Below are positions 9,487-18,952 of a stretch of DNA of 21,991 bases, piece by piece (position 1 is the stretch's first letter; each line of letters begins with the position of its first letter). The notes under the pieces were generated by a model, which saw nothing but the letters and a program-made list of their open reading frames with translations, made no database searches and had not been told where the DNA came from. A program made the translations under genes and the position numbers. This DNA is from Geothermobacter sp964441925 (GTDB lineage Bacteria > Desulfobacterota > Desulfuromonadia > Desulfuromonadales > Geothermobacteraceae): assembly GCA_964441925.1 (NCBI GenBank), contig CAYTVY010000032.1, forward strand, positions 1 to 21,991, read 5' to 3'.

Positions 9487-9489
9487 CGC

Positions 9490-10038
9490 TCAGGTCGTTC
9501 TTTTCGCCCGGACCTTCAGTTTCGGTTTGCCGCCGTCGGTGACGACGACGAAGTCGATATCGTGTTCGCCGAATTTCCGGCGGATCTTCTCCTTCTGGCG
9601 CTCGAGCAGGTCTTGCACCTGTTCGCGGGTGGGAATGCGGCTGCTGCCGAGCTGTTCGTAGGCGGCGACCAGTTCCCGGTAGACGCGCTCGGCCGGGTCG
9701 GAAGCCGTTGCCGGCGCCGCCGGCCGGGCGGTCGCCGGGGGCGGAATGCGGCCGCTGCCCCGCTTGTACTTGCCCTCGTCCATCAGCCGCAGGATGCGGT
9801 CCCAGTAGTTGGCGTAGGTGTGAAAGCGGGTGGCCAGGCCCTGCAGGCGAAAGCGCACATCCGTCTGCACGACGTGGCGGCTGGTCAGCCGCCGGATGCG
9901 CCGGGCCAGAGCGTCCCGCTGTTTCATCGGCTCTCTTTTTTCGATGCCGCTGAAGTACTGGTCGTAGCTGATTTCGAGCTTGCGCATCTCCTGCTCCAGC
10001 TCGTCGAGCTGCAGCAGCATCTTCCGACGGTCGTCCAT
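9490..10038 (-). CDS. Conserved basic coiled-coil protein (possibly MXAN_5187-like)
   Basis: The 182-residue, Arg/Lys-rich protein has no signal peptide. A predicted coiled coil (about 7-25) is followed by a conserved-looking helical block (about 37-93, containing DVRFRLQGLATRFHTY and YWDRILRLMDEGKYKR). Then come a Pro/Ala-rich linker (about 99-114) and a second domain (about 116-182) ending in a basic tail. The middle block resembles proteins named after Myxococcus MXAN_5187, but I give this family name from memory with low certainty. The ATG at 10038 was chosen because GAGGAGGGA (10057-10049, minus) precedes it; the open frame continues upstream, antisense to glmU, without meaning. It is first in the patatin/radical SAM operon. 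The function is unknown; the basic charge would suit nucleic-acid or scaffold binding. Confidence 0.8.
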   Translation of the reverse strand: MDDRRKMLLQLDELEQEMRKLEISYDQYFSGIEKREPMKQRDALARRIRRLTSRHVVQTDVRFRLQGLATRFHTYANYWDRILRLMDEGKYKRGSGRIPPPATARPAAPATASDPAERVYRELVAAYEQLGSSRIPTREQVQDLLERQKEKIRRKFGEHDIDFVVVTDGGKPKLKVRAKRTT

Positions 10039-10062
10039 GGACTTGGCTTCCCTCCTCGTCCA

Positions 10063-10090
10063 ACTATACTGGACGCACCCGCCATTGCAA
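10063..10090 (-). promoter_or_regulatory. Candidate sigma-70 promoter of the minus-strand operon
   Basis: On the minus strand TTGCAA (10090-10085) and TATAGT (10068-10063) are separated by 16 bp. The -10 box matches consensus at 5 of 6 positions and the -35 box at 4 of 6. The expected transcription start falls near 10056, giving a very short leader that begins at the ribosome-binding site 10049-10057. It lies back to back with the glmU promoter. Confidence 0.5.
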
Positions 10091-10136
10091 AGAAAAAGAG
10101 TGGTTACGCGCCCTTGCGATGGCCTGCCGACAGTGC

Positions 10137-10164
10137 TTGACTGCCGGGGGCGGGGGCGTATAAT
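10137..10164 (+). promoter_or_regulatory. Strong sigma-70 promoter of the glmU operon
   Basis: TTGACT (10137-10142) and a perfect TATAAT (10159-10164) are separated by a 16-bp G-rich spacer. The expected start is near 10171, leaving a leader of about 27 nt before the glmU ATG at 10198. No clear operator is visible nearby. This is the best promoter in the window together with that of groES. Confidence 0.85.
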
Positions 10165-10197
10165 AAACCGTTTTTCAAGCTTTCCAGGGGGATGAGC

Positions 10198-11592
10198 ATG
10201 GAACAGCAAGCACTGGCGGCGGTGATTCTGGCGGCGGGCCAGGGGACCCGGATGAAGTCTTCCCGGCCCAAGGTGCTGCATCCGTTGGCCGGGAGGCCGA
10301 TGGTCTCCTATCCGCTGGCCCTGGCCGAAGAGCTGGGTTGCGACCCGGCGGTTCTGGTCGTCGGCCATGGCGCCGAGCGGGTGCGGGAGGCGATGGCGGG
10401 GAGTGACTGCCGGTTCGTCGAGCAGAAGCAGCAGCTCGGCACCGGGCATGCCCTGCTCTGCGCCCGGGAGGTTTTGGCCGGTTTTCCCGGGGATCTGCTG
10501 CTGCTGTGCGGCGACGTTCCCCTGCTGCGGGAGGACACCCTGCGCGAGCTGATCGCGCTGCACCGCCGCCGGCAGGCGCTGGTCACCGTGCTGACGGCCC
10601 GCATGGACAATCCCACCGGTTACGGCCGCATCGTGCGCGACGCTGCGGGCGGCGTGCAGGCCATCGTCGAGGAGAAGGACGCCAGCGAGGCGCAGCGGGC
10701 CCTGCAGGAAGTGAACACCGGCATCTATCTCTTCCGGGCGCCCTTCGTCTTCGAGGTGCTGGCCGGGCTCGGCTGCGACAACGCCCAGGGCGAGTACTAC
10801 CTGACCGATGTCGTCGCGGCGGCGGTCGATGCCGGCGGGCCGGTCTGCGCCCTGCAGCTGGCGGATGCCGAGGAAGCGATGGGGGTCAACGACCGCTGTC
10901 AGCTGGCGGCCGCCGAAGCGGTCCTGCGCCGGCGCCTCAACGAGGCGCTGATGCGCTCCGGGGTCGGTATGACCGACCCGGACGCCACCTATGTCGATGC
11001 CGGGGTCGAGGTCGGCCCTGACACCCTGCTGCTGCCGGGTACCGTCCTCCGGGGCGCCACCCGCATCGGCTCCGGCTGTACCATCGGTCCGCACGTGGTG
11101 ATCGACGACTGTGTCATCGCCGACAATGTGCGCATCAAGGCCGGTTCGGTGCTGAGTGAAAGCACGATCGGGCCGGAGACCGACATCGGCCCCATGGCCC
11201 ACCTGCGGCCGGGCACGGTGCTGGCGGGAGAGAACAGGATCGGCAACTTCGTCGAGACCAAGAAAGCGCAGATCGGCCGGGGGAGCAAGGCCAGCCATCT
11301 GACCTACCTGGGAGACTGCGAGCTGGGATCCGGCGTCAACATCGGCTGCGGCACCATCACCTGCAACTACGACGGCGTGAAGAAACACCGCACCGTCATC
11401 GAGGACGACGTCTTCGTCGGTTCCGACACCCAGTTCGTGGCGCCGGTGACCATCGGCCGCAACAGCCTGATCGGTGCCGGTTCGACCATCACCAGGGACG
11501 TGCCGCCCGATTCCCTGGCCCTGTCGCGGGCCGAACAGAAGGTGATCGAGGGCTGGCGGCTGCGGCGGCAGGGCAAAAGGAAGGACGGTTAG
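10198..11592 (+). CDS. glmU: Bifunctional GlmU: GlcN-1-P acetyltransferase / GlcNAc-1-P uridyltransferase
   Basis: GlmU makes UDP-N-acetylglucosamine, the precursor of peptidoglycan and lipopolysaccharide. The N-terminal uridyltransferase domain (about 1-230) starts with LAAGQGTRMKSSRPKVLHPLAGRP, the nucleotide-binding signature. The C-terminal left-handed beta-helix of hexapeptide repeats (about 250-450) carries the acetyltransferase site, including H367 (SHLTYLGD) and the CNYDG segment. The 464-residue length is normal. ATG 10198 was preferred over ATG 10192 because the AGGGGG ribosome-binding site ends right at 10191, too close to the first ATG. glmS follows after 40 bp, so the two hexosamine enzymes form an operon. 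Confidence 0.97.
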   Translation: MEQQALAAVILAAGQGTRMKSSRPKVLHPLAGRPMVSYPLALAEELGCDPAVLVVGHGAERVREAMAGSDCRFVEQKQQLGTGHALLCAREVLAGFPGDLLLLCGDVPLLREDTLRELIALHRRRQALVTVLTARMDNPTGYGRIVRDAAGGVQAIVEEKDASEAQRALQEVNTGIYLFRAPFVFEVLAGLGCDNAQGEYYLTDVVAAAVDAGGPVCALQLADAEEAMGVNDRCQLAAAEAVLRRRLNEALMRSGVGMTDPDATYVDAGVEVGPDTLLLPGTVLRGATRIGSGCTIGPHVVIDDCVIADNVRIKAGSVLSESTIGPETDIGPMAHLRPGTVLAGENRIGNFVETKKAQIGRGSKASHLTYLGDCELGSGVNIGCGTITCNYDGVKKHRTVIEDDVFVGSDTQFVAPVTIGRNSLIGAGSTITRDVPPDSLALSRAEQKVIEGWRLRRQGKRKDG

Positions 11593-11609
11593 GCGGCCCG
11601 CCGGCCGCC
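11592..11609 (+). other. Intercistronic GC hairpin between glmU and glmS
   Basis: GGCGGCC (11592-11598) and GGCCGCC (11603-11609) form a perfect 7-bp stem with a CGCC loop directly after the glmU stop codon. No U-tract follows, and the glmS ribosome-binding site lies just downstream. It is more likely an mRNA-stability or processing element than a terminator. No glmS ribozyme-like structure was recognised. Confidence 0.45.
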
Positions 11610-11632
11610 CGGAACGGAGGGGATCCCGAACC

Positions 11633-13462
<1,830 letters not shown>

Positions 13463-13464
13463 TG

Positions 13465-13515
13465 CGGGCCTGCCGGCCCGGGAACAACCTGATTGCGCCG
13501 CGTTGTTGACGCGGC
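13465..13515 (+). other. Two GC hairpins between glmS and the ClC gene
   Basis: CGGGCC (13465-13470) pairs with GGCCCG (13475-13480) around a TGCC loop just after the glmS stop. GCCGCG (13497-13502) pairs with CGCGGC (13510-13515) around a 7-nt loop just before the ribosome-binding site of the next gene. Neither has a U-tract. They may mark a processing point or partial attenuation between glmS and the ClC gene. Confidence 0.4.
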
Positions 13516-13533
13516 CCGAGGAGCTGTCGTCCC

Positions 13534-15327
13534 TTGCCTTTCGCTGCTCACCTGTTCAGGCTGATTCAGAAGTTGCTGACCGCCGCCATCCCCCGGCTGC
13601 GCATCAGCGAGAACACCTTTCTCATCGTGCTGGCGGTGATCATCGGCGTGCTCGGCGGCCTCGGCAACTATTTTTTCCGGCAGACCATCGAGCTGGTTCA
13701 CCTGCTGGTGGTGGAACAGGGCATGGAGCTGTTCGCCATCTCCTTCGAGCAGTGGACGCCGCAGCGCCTGCTTCTGATCCTCTTCCCGGCTGTCGGCGGC
13801 CTGCTGGTGTTGCCGCTGTGGATCTTCTTCGGCAAGGACCTGAAGGGCGGGTTCGCCGGCTTTCTGGTCAAGGTCAACCTGCAGGGAGCCAAACTCCCCC
13901 TGCGTCCCCTCTTCACCCGCGGGCTCGGTGCCGCCATCACTCTGGGAACCGGCGGCAGCGCCGGGCAGGAGGGGCCGATCGCCGTCATCGGCGGCACCAT
14001 CGGCAGCCAGTTCGGCAAACTGTTCCGCATGAGCGGCGACCGGCTGAAGGTGCTGGTCGCCTGCGGCGCCGCCGCCGGCGTGGCGGCAACCTTCAATGCC
14101 CCCATTGCCGGGGTCTTTTTCGCCACCGAGATCGTCCTGCTTTCTTCCTTTGAGCTGGCCAGCTTCACCTCCATCGTCATCGCCAGCGGCATGGCGACGG
14201 TCGTCTCCCGCGCCCTGCTGGGCAACATCTCGGAACTGACCGCGCCGCCCTATTTCATGCACAGCTTCTGGGAGCTGGCGCTCTACCTGCTGCTCGGCGG
14301 CCTGATCGGTGTGCTGGCGACCGGGTTCATCGAGTTGCACTTCCGGATCAAGGACCTGATCGACGCCATCCGGCTTCCCCGCCTGGCCAAGCCGGTTCTC
14401 GGCGGCCTGGCCGTCGGGGCGATCGGTGTCTGCCTGCCGCAGGTCTTCGGCAACGGCTACGAGTTCATGGAAACGGTGCTGCACGGCGAGCATGTCTGGA
14501 CCCTGCTGGCGCTGCTGGTGCTGGCCAAGGCGGTGGCCACCTCCATCACTCTCGGTTCCGGCCTGCCGGGCGGCATGTTCGCCCCCTGTCTCTTTCTCGG
14601 CGCCGTCGCCGGTGGCGCCTTCGGTCACCTGGCGACGCTGGCCTTTCCCGAGGTCGGCCTGTCGCCGGGCGCCTACGCCCTGGTCGGCATGGGGGCCTTC
14701 CTGTCGGCCGCCACCCATGCGCCGATGACCGCCATCTTTCTGCTGTTCGAAATCACCGACAGCTACCAGGTCATCATCCCGATCATGCTGACCTGTGTCA
14801 TCGGTACCGCCATCGCCCGTCACTTCAAGAAGGACAGCCTGGAGACGGTCGAGCTTTCCCGCGCCGGCATCGACCTGGAGGCGGGCAAGGAGCGGAACAT
14901 CATGAAGGCGCTGCTGGTGCGCGACGTCATGGCCCGCAACGTCGAGACGGTGCCGGAGAACATGACTCTCGGCCAGTTCGCCGAGTTCACCGCCAGCACC
15001 CGGCACACCAACTTCCCGCTGGTCAACGCCGAGGGGGAGATGACCGGCATCATTTCGGTGCAGGACTTCATGGGCGTGGTCTTCGAGCGGGAGCTGAAGG
15101 ATCTGGTGGTGATCAAGGAGCTGGCGACCACCGACGTCATCACCGTCACCGAGGAGGAGAACCTCGACCAGGCCCTGCGCAAGATCGGCTACCGCAACAT
15201 CGAGCAGCTGCCGGTGGTTGCCGCCGACAATCCCCGGCGGCTGGTGGGCATCATTTCCCGCAAGGACATCATCTCCGCCTACAACCGGGCCCTGATGTCG
15301 CGCAATCTGGAGGACGAGGATGACTGA
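13534..15327 (+). CDS. ClC-family chloride channel/transporter with two CBS domains
   Basis: The 597-residue protein has a ClC membrane domain (about 25-430) with GTGGSAGQEGP at 138-148. Its E146 corresponds to the gating glutamate. GLPGGMFAP (343-351) is the second anion-pathway motif. The selectivity-filter motif GSGIP is not present in its usual place, where the sequence reads FLVKVNLQGAKLPL, so anion choice could differ. Two CBS domains (about 460-515 and 525-590) form a cytoplasmic regulatory tail that in related proteins binds adenine nucleotides. The start is TTG at 13534, 10 nt after GAGGAG (13518-13523); no ATG lies in frame before residue 60. The stop overlaps the pcrA start by 8 nt. 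Whether it is a channel or an H+/anion exchanger cannot be decided from sequence. Confidence 0.92.
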   Translation: MPFAAHLFRLIQKLLTAAIPRLRISENTFLIVLAVIIGVLGGLGNYFFRQTIELVHLLVVEQGMELFAISFEQWTPQRLLLILFPAVGGLLVLPLWIFFGKDLKGGFAGFLVKVNLQGAKLPLRPLFTRGLGAAITLGTGGSAGQEGPIAVIGGTIGSQFGKLFRMSGDRLKVLVACGAAAGVAATFNAPIAGVFFATEIVLLSSFELASFTSIVIASGMATVVSRALLGNISELTAPPYFMHSFWELALYLLLGGLIGVLATGFIELHFRIKDLIDAIRLPRLAKPVLGGLAVGAIGVCLPQVFGNGYEFMETVLHGEHVWTLLALLVLAKAVATSITLGSGLPGGMFAPCLFLGAVAGGAFGHLATLAFPEVGLSPGAYALVGMGAFLSAATHAPMTAIFLLFEITDSYQVIIPIMLTCVIGTAIARHFKKDSLETVELSRAGIDLEAGKERNIMKALLVRDVMARNVETVPENMTLGQFAEFTASTRHTNFPLVNAEGEMTGIISVQDFMGVVFERELKDLVVIKELATTDVITVTEEENLDQALRKIGYRNIEQLPVVAADNPRRLVGIISRKDIISAYNRALMSRNLEDEDD

Positions 15328-17524
15328 CCTGCTGGCCGGGCTCAATCCACCCCAGCGGCAGGCGGTGACCCATGGTGACGGGCCGCTGCTGGTGCTGGCC
15401 GGCGCCGGCTCGGGCAAGACCCGGACCCTGATTCATCGCATCGCCTGGCTGATTCACGAGCGGCGGGTCGAGCCCTGGCGGATTCTCGCGGTCACCTTCA
15501 CCAACAAGGCGGCGGCCGAGATGAAGGAGCGGCTCGAGCGCCTGCTCGACCTGGACGAACTGCCCTGGGTCGCGACCTTTCACGCCACCTGTGTGCGTAT
15601 CCTGCGGCAGGAGATCGAGGCCCTTGGCTACACGCGGCAGTTTCTCATCTACGACGACCAGGACCAGCGGCGGCTGATCCGCGACCTGCTGGCCGAGCGG
15701 GGCATCAGCGAGAAGACCCTGAAGCCGGCGACCCTGGCGGCCGCCATCGACCGGGCCAAGAACCAGGGCCTGCTGCCCGACCAGTTGCCGGCCGACGGCT
15801 ACCAGGATGCCCTGATCGCCGAGCTCTACGGTCTCTATCAGCAGCGGCTGCGGCAGGCCGATGCCGTCGATTTCGGTGACCTGCTGCTGCTGACGGTCTA
15901 TCTGTTCGAGCACCGCCCCGAGATTCTCGAACGCTGGCGGCAGCGGTTCCGCCACATCCTGGTGGACGAGTTCCAGGACACCAACCAGGTGCAGTACCGG
16001 CTGGTCAACCTGCTGGCGGCCGGACACCGCAATCTCTGTGTGGTCGGCGACGACGACCAGTCGATCTACGCCTGGCGCGGGGCCGAGATCGGCAACATCC
16101 TCGGTTTCGAGCAGGACTATCCCGGCGCCGCGGTCATCCGGCTGGAACAGAACTACCGTTCGACCGGCAACATCCTGGCGGCGGCCGGCGAGGTGGTGGC
16201 CCGCAACACCGGGCGCAAGGGCAAGACGCTCTGGACCGACAATCCGCCGGGCGAGCCGCTGGTGCTGCAGGGGCTGCCCGACGATCTGGAGGAAGCCCGC
16301 TATGTCGCCCGCGAGATCGGACGATTGCGGGAGGCGGGACGGCCGCTGCGGGAGATGGCCGTCTTCTACCGCACCAACGCCCAGTCGCGGGTGCTGGAAG
16401 AAGCGCTGGTGCGGGAGAAGATTCCCTACGTCATGTTCGGCGGCCTGAGATTCTTCGCCCGCATGGAGGTCAAGGACATCCTGGCCTACCTGCGGCTGCT
16501 GGTCAATCCGGCCGACTCGGTCTCCGCCCGCCGGATCATCAATGTGCCGGTCCGCGGCATCGGCAAGACCACCGTCGGCCGCATCCAGCAGATCGAGGAG
16601 CGGGCGGGGGGCTTTCTGCCCGCCTGCCGCCTGGCTCTCGAAGAAGGCGTTCTCGGCACGGCGGCCGCCCGCAGGGTGGCGGCCTTCGTCGAGATGATGG
16701 ACCAGTTCGCCCGGCTGGCCGATCGGCTCGACTATCCGCAGCTGGCGGCCGAGATCATCGAGCGTACCGGTTATGCGGCCGGGCTGCAGCAGGAGAAGAC
16801 CCGCGAGTCCGCCGACCGGCTGCGCAACCTCGAGGAACTGCTGCGCGGCATGGAGGAAGCCCGTTCGCAGGCCCCGGAGCTGGCCGACTACCTGGAACAG
16901 GTATCCCTGGTGACCGATATCGATACCTACGACAGCAGCCTCGACCGGGTGAGCCTGATGACCCTGCACGCGGCCAAGGGGCTGGAGTTTCCCGTGGTCT
17001 TCATGACCGGCATGGAAGAAGGCATCTTCCCGCACGGGCGGGTCGAGTCCGAAGGCGGTGACCTCGAGGAGGAGCGGCGGCTCTGCTACGTCGGCATGAC
17101 CCGGGCGATGGAGCGGCTCTACCTGACCCACGCCCGGCGCCGGCGGGTGTTCGGCAGCTACCAGTACAATCCGCGCAGCCGCTTTCTCGACGAGATTCCC
17201 GAACATCTGCTGGCCGGAGAGATCGCCGGCCGTCAGCCGGCCACGGCCGGCCACAACCTGGCCTCGATCTTCGAGCAGCTGCCTCGGCCGGAGGCCGACG
17301 CCGCCGTTGGTGCCGGTGAAGAGCCGGAGCCGGATGGTGTGCATCTGGTGCCGGTTGCCGAGGAGGGACTGCGCCTCGGCATGCGGGTGCGGCACGTGCG
17401 CTTCGGTGTCGGGGTGGTGCGGCGTATCGAGGGGCGGGGTGACAACCAGAAGGTCATCGTCTATTTCAACAGTGTCGGTCCGAAGAAGCTGCTGCTCAGG
17501 TTCGCCGGGCTGGAGCCGGCCTGA
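15320..17524 (+). CDS. pcrA: UvrD/PcrA-type superfamily 1 DNA helicase
   Basis: The 734-residue protein carries all SF1A helicase motifs: Walker A AGAGSGKT (27-34), DEFQDTN, DDDQSIYAWRGAE, QNYRST, TLHAAKGLEF and EERRLCYVGMTRA. These 3'-to-5' helicases act in nucleotide-excision repair, replication-fork rescue and removal of RecA or stalled RNA polymerase. The C-terminal segment (about 690-734, MRVRHVRFGVGVVRRIEG onward) is the small Tudor-like domain that contacts RNA polymerase in PcrA, which favours PcrA/UvrD over Rep. The ATG lies inside the end of the ClC gene (ATGACTGA overlap) with GGAGGACGAGG upstream, so translation is coupled. Confidence 0.95.
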   Translation: MTDLLAGLNPPQRQAVTHGDGPLLVLAGAGSGKTRTLIHRIAWLIHERRVEPWRILAVTFTNKAAAEMKERLERLLDLDELPWVATFHATCVRILRQEIEALGYTRQFLIYDDQDQRRLIRDLLAERGISEKTLKPATLAAAIDRAKNQGLLPDQLPADGYQDALIAELYGLYQQRLRQADAVDFGDLLLLTVYLFEHRPEILERWRQRFRHILVDEFQDTNQVQYRLVNLLAAGHRNLCVVGDDDQSIYAWRGAEIGNILGFEQDYPGAAVIRLEQNYRSTGNILAAAGEVVARNTGRKGKTLWTDNPPGEPLVLQGLPDDLEEARYVAREIGRLREAGRPLREMAVFYRTNAQSRVLEEALVREKIPYVMFGGLRFFARMEVKDILAYLRLLVNPADSVSARRIINVPVRGIGKTTVGRIQQIEERAGGFLPACRLALEEGVLGTAAARRVAAFVEMMDQFARLADRLDYPQLAAEIIERTGYAAGLQQEKTRESADRLRNLEELLRGMEEARSQAPELADYLEQVSLVTDIDTYDSSLDRVSLMTLHAAKGLEFPVVFMTGMEEGIFPHGRVESEGGDLEEERRLCYVGMTRAMERLYLTHARRRRVFGSYQYNPRSRFLDEIPEHLLAGEIAGRQPATAGHNLASIFEQLPRPEADAAVGAGEEPEPDGVHLVPVAEEGLRLGMRVRHVRFGVGVVRRIEGRGDNQKVIVYFNSVGPKKLLLRFAGLEPA

Positions 17525-17545
17525 CGTGGCTCCCTCCGGCCGTCA

Positions 17546-17576
17546 TTGACAGGCACCGGCGTCTGCATGCTATAAC
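17546..17576 (+). promoter_or_regulatory. Candidate extended -10 sigma-70 promoter upstream of the arsS-like gene
   Basis: A perfect TTGACA (17546-17551) is followed after 19 bp by TATAAC (17571-17576). TGC directly before the hexamer (17568-17570) gives the extended -10 motif TGnTATAAC, which can compensate for the long spacer. The predicted transcript starts near 17583 and has a leader of about 375 nt before the ATG at 17961. Confidence 0.6.
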
Positions 17577-17778
17577 CTGAATCGGTGGGTTTGTGCCGGG
17601 TGAAGAGTGTAAGTGCCTGGCCTGAATGTGGTTTTCAAAAATCCAAGGCGCACCCATAGGTTCGCTTGTGACTTTTGGGGAAGCGCAGGCAGGTCATCCG
17701 CCTTCATCGCAGATTACGGCGTGATGAAAATGGTTTGCGCTATTCGCCGGTGGCAAGCTCACCGATTCTGGTGTCACA
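17576..17778 (+). repeat. Dispersed repeat, long form (copy 1)
   Basis: The left half (17576-17624, from CCTGAATC through TGAAGAGTGT to GCCTGGCCTG) and right half (17736 onward, ATTCGCCGGTGGCAAGCTCAC) match the copy at 21907-21991. Copy 1 carries about 111 extra bases (17625-17735) between the halves. The extra block is bounded by near-direct repeats (AATGTGGTTT at 17625 and AAATGGTTT at 17728). It can form internal stems such as TTCATC/GATGAA and CGCTT/AAGCG. In the right half CGGTG and CACCG can pair around the GCAAGCT loop. No protein or known RNA family was recognised. Confidence 0.65.
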
Positions 17779-17960
17779 AAAACCGAACGATCTGCCGCGG
17801 TTGGCCGCATCGTTGCTGTTTGCATCCGGGTCTGTTGGTGACCGGGCTGCAAGCCGGCCGGCCGCCGGAGCCTGAGAGGAGAAACCGACCGCCTGCCTGT
17901 TCCGCCGGCGGTTCGTCATTCTACCCGATCCGCCACCGCCAACCGGAAAGGCAGCGAGTC

Positions 17961-18917
17961 ATGAACGATTTTCTCCGTTCCGTCCGCCAGCATACCGGCC
18001 GCGAGCTGACCGCCGCGGCGCCATCCCTGATTCAGGTCAACGTCGGTTTCCGTTGCAATCTCGCCTGCCGCCACTGCCATGTCGAAGGCGCGCCGGACCG
18101 GCAGGAAGTGATGGCGTGGCCGACCATGGAATCGGTCCTGAAACTGGTCGCGGCCTTTCCCGGCATCCAGGTCGACATCACCGGCGGTGCTCCCGAACTC
18201 AACCCCCACTTCCGGACGTTCGTCACCGCCCTGCGCGCCAAGGGCCATCCGGTGCAGGTGCGGACCAACCTGACGGTTCTGTTCGAACCGGGCCAGGAGA
18301 CGACGGCCGCCTTCTTCCGGGAACAGCAGGTGCATCTGGTGGCGTCTCTGCCCTGCTATCTCGACCGCAACGTCGACAGCCAACGTGGCCGGGGAGTCTA
18401 CCGGCGCAGCATCGAGGCCATCCGGTGGCTCAACGAACTCGGTTACGGCCGGCGGCCGGAGCTTCCTCTCAGCCTGGTCTACAATCCCGGCGGTCCCTTT
18501 CTGCCGCCGGACCAGCAGGCTCTGGAGAAGGACTATCGTGACCACCTCGGCCGTGAGTACGGTATCGTCTTCACCCGGCTGCTGACCATCGCCAACATGC
18601 CCATCGGGCGTTTTCTCGAGGACCTGCAGCGCCAGCAGAAGGCGGAGGCGTACCGGCTTCTGCTGGAGGAGGCCTTCAACCCGGCAACGGTCGAGGGCCT
18701 GATGTGCCGTCATCAGATCTGCATTGCCTGGGACGGCAGTCTGGCCGACTGCGATTTCAACCTGGTGCTCGGTCTTGGGCTGGCCTCAGGCCTGCCGCGG
18801 CATATCGACCAGCTCGATCCGTCACAGCTCGCCGGACGGCCCATCGCCACCGGGAGGCACTGCTTCGGTTGCACCGCCGGCTGTGGCTCGTCCTGCGGCG
18901 GGGCCCTGGTCGCCTGA
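17961..18917 (+). CDS. ArsS-like radical SAM/Cys-rich protein
   Basis: The 318-residue protein has the radical SAM cluster motif C32-x3-C36-x2-C39 (FRCNLACRHC) and the SAM-contacting DITGGAPELNP (about 72-82). It ends in a Cys-rich tail (HCFGCTAGCGSSCGG). This layout fits the arsenosugar-biosynthesis ArsS group (radical SAM plus DUF3641-type C-terminus), which in characterised members acts on methylated arsenic. Some relatives use selenocysteine in the tail; here all codons are TGC or TGT with no in-frame TGA. No arsM or ars regulator is visible beside it, so the substrate is uncertain. The ATG at 17961 gives the usual family length and follows GGAAAGG. It probably shares a transcript with the lipoprotein gene 35 bp downstream. 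Confidence 0.85.
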   Translation: MNDFLRSVRQHTGRELTAAAPSLIQVNVGFRCNLACRHCHVEGAPDRQEVMAWPTMESVLKLVAAFPGIQVDITGGAPELNPHFRTFVTALRAKGHPVQVRTNLTVLFEPGQETTAAFFREQQVHLVASLPCYLDRNVDSQRGRGVYRRSIEAIRWLNELGYGRRPELPLSLVYNPGGPFLPPDQQALEKDYRDHLGREYGIVFTRLLTIANMPIGRFLEDLQRQQKAEAYRLLLEEAFNPATVEGLMCRHQICIAWDGSLADCDFNLVLGLGLASGLPRHIDQLDPSQLAGRPIATGRHCFGCTAGCGSSCGGALVA

Positions 18918-18952
18918 GCCGCCGCCCGATTTTCAACTCCGGAGGGTTTGCC

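Larger units (their letters stand above)
17525..17960 (+). other. 436-bp non-coding region with promoter, dispersed repeat and palindromes
   Basis: No convincing gene is present between the pcrA stop and the arsS-like ATG. The stretch holds a GGAGCC/GGCTCC hairpin spanning the pcrA stop (17512-17533, no U-tract), the extended -10 promoter and the long form of the dispersed repeat. Further along is a perfect palindrome CCGCCGGCGG at 17902-17911. Short open frames here (such as 17675-17875) lack ribosome-binding sites and run through the repeat. The frame of the downstream gene stays open back to 17613, but the reading is Arg/Cys/His/Trp-rich and unlike its family. Confidence 0.7.

Noticed and set aside
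11593..11632. glmS ribozyme or riboswitch upstream of glmS
   Set aside because: The gap is only 40 bp and holds a single 7-bp hairpin, far too small for that ribozyme.
17512..17533. Terminator after pcrA
   Set aside because: A GGAGCC/GGCTCC hairpin spans the stop codon, but no U-tract follows.
17675..17875. 66-residue open frame in the repeat region
   Set aside because: It begins at a TTG without a ribosome-binding site and overlaps repeat sequence; no family was recognised.
17613..17960. In-frame N-terminal extension of the ArsS-like protein back to GTG 17613
   Set aside because: The frame is open by chance through the dispersed repeat, has no ribosome-binding site at 17613, is Arg/Cys/His/Trp-rich, and would make the protein about 116 residues longer than its family.
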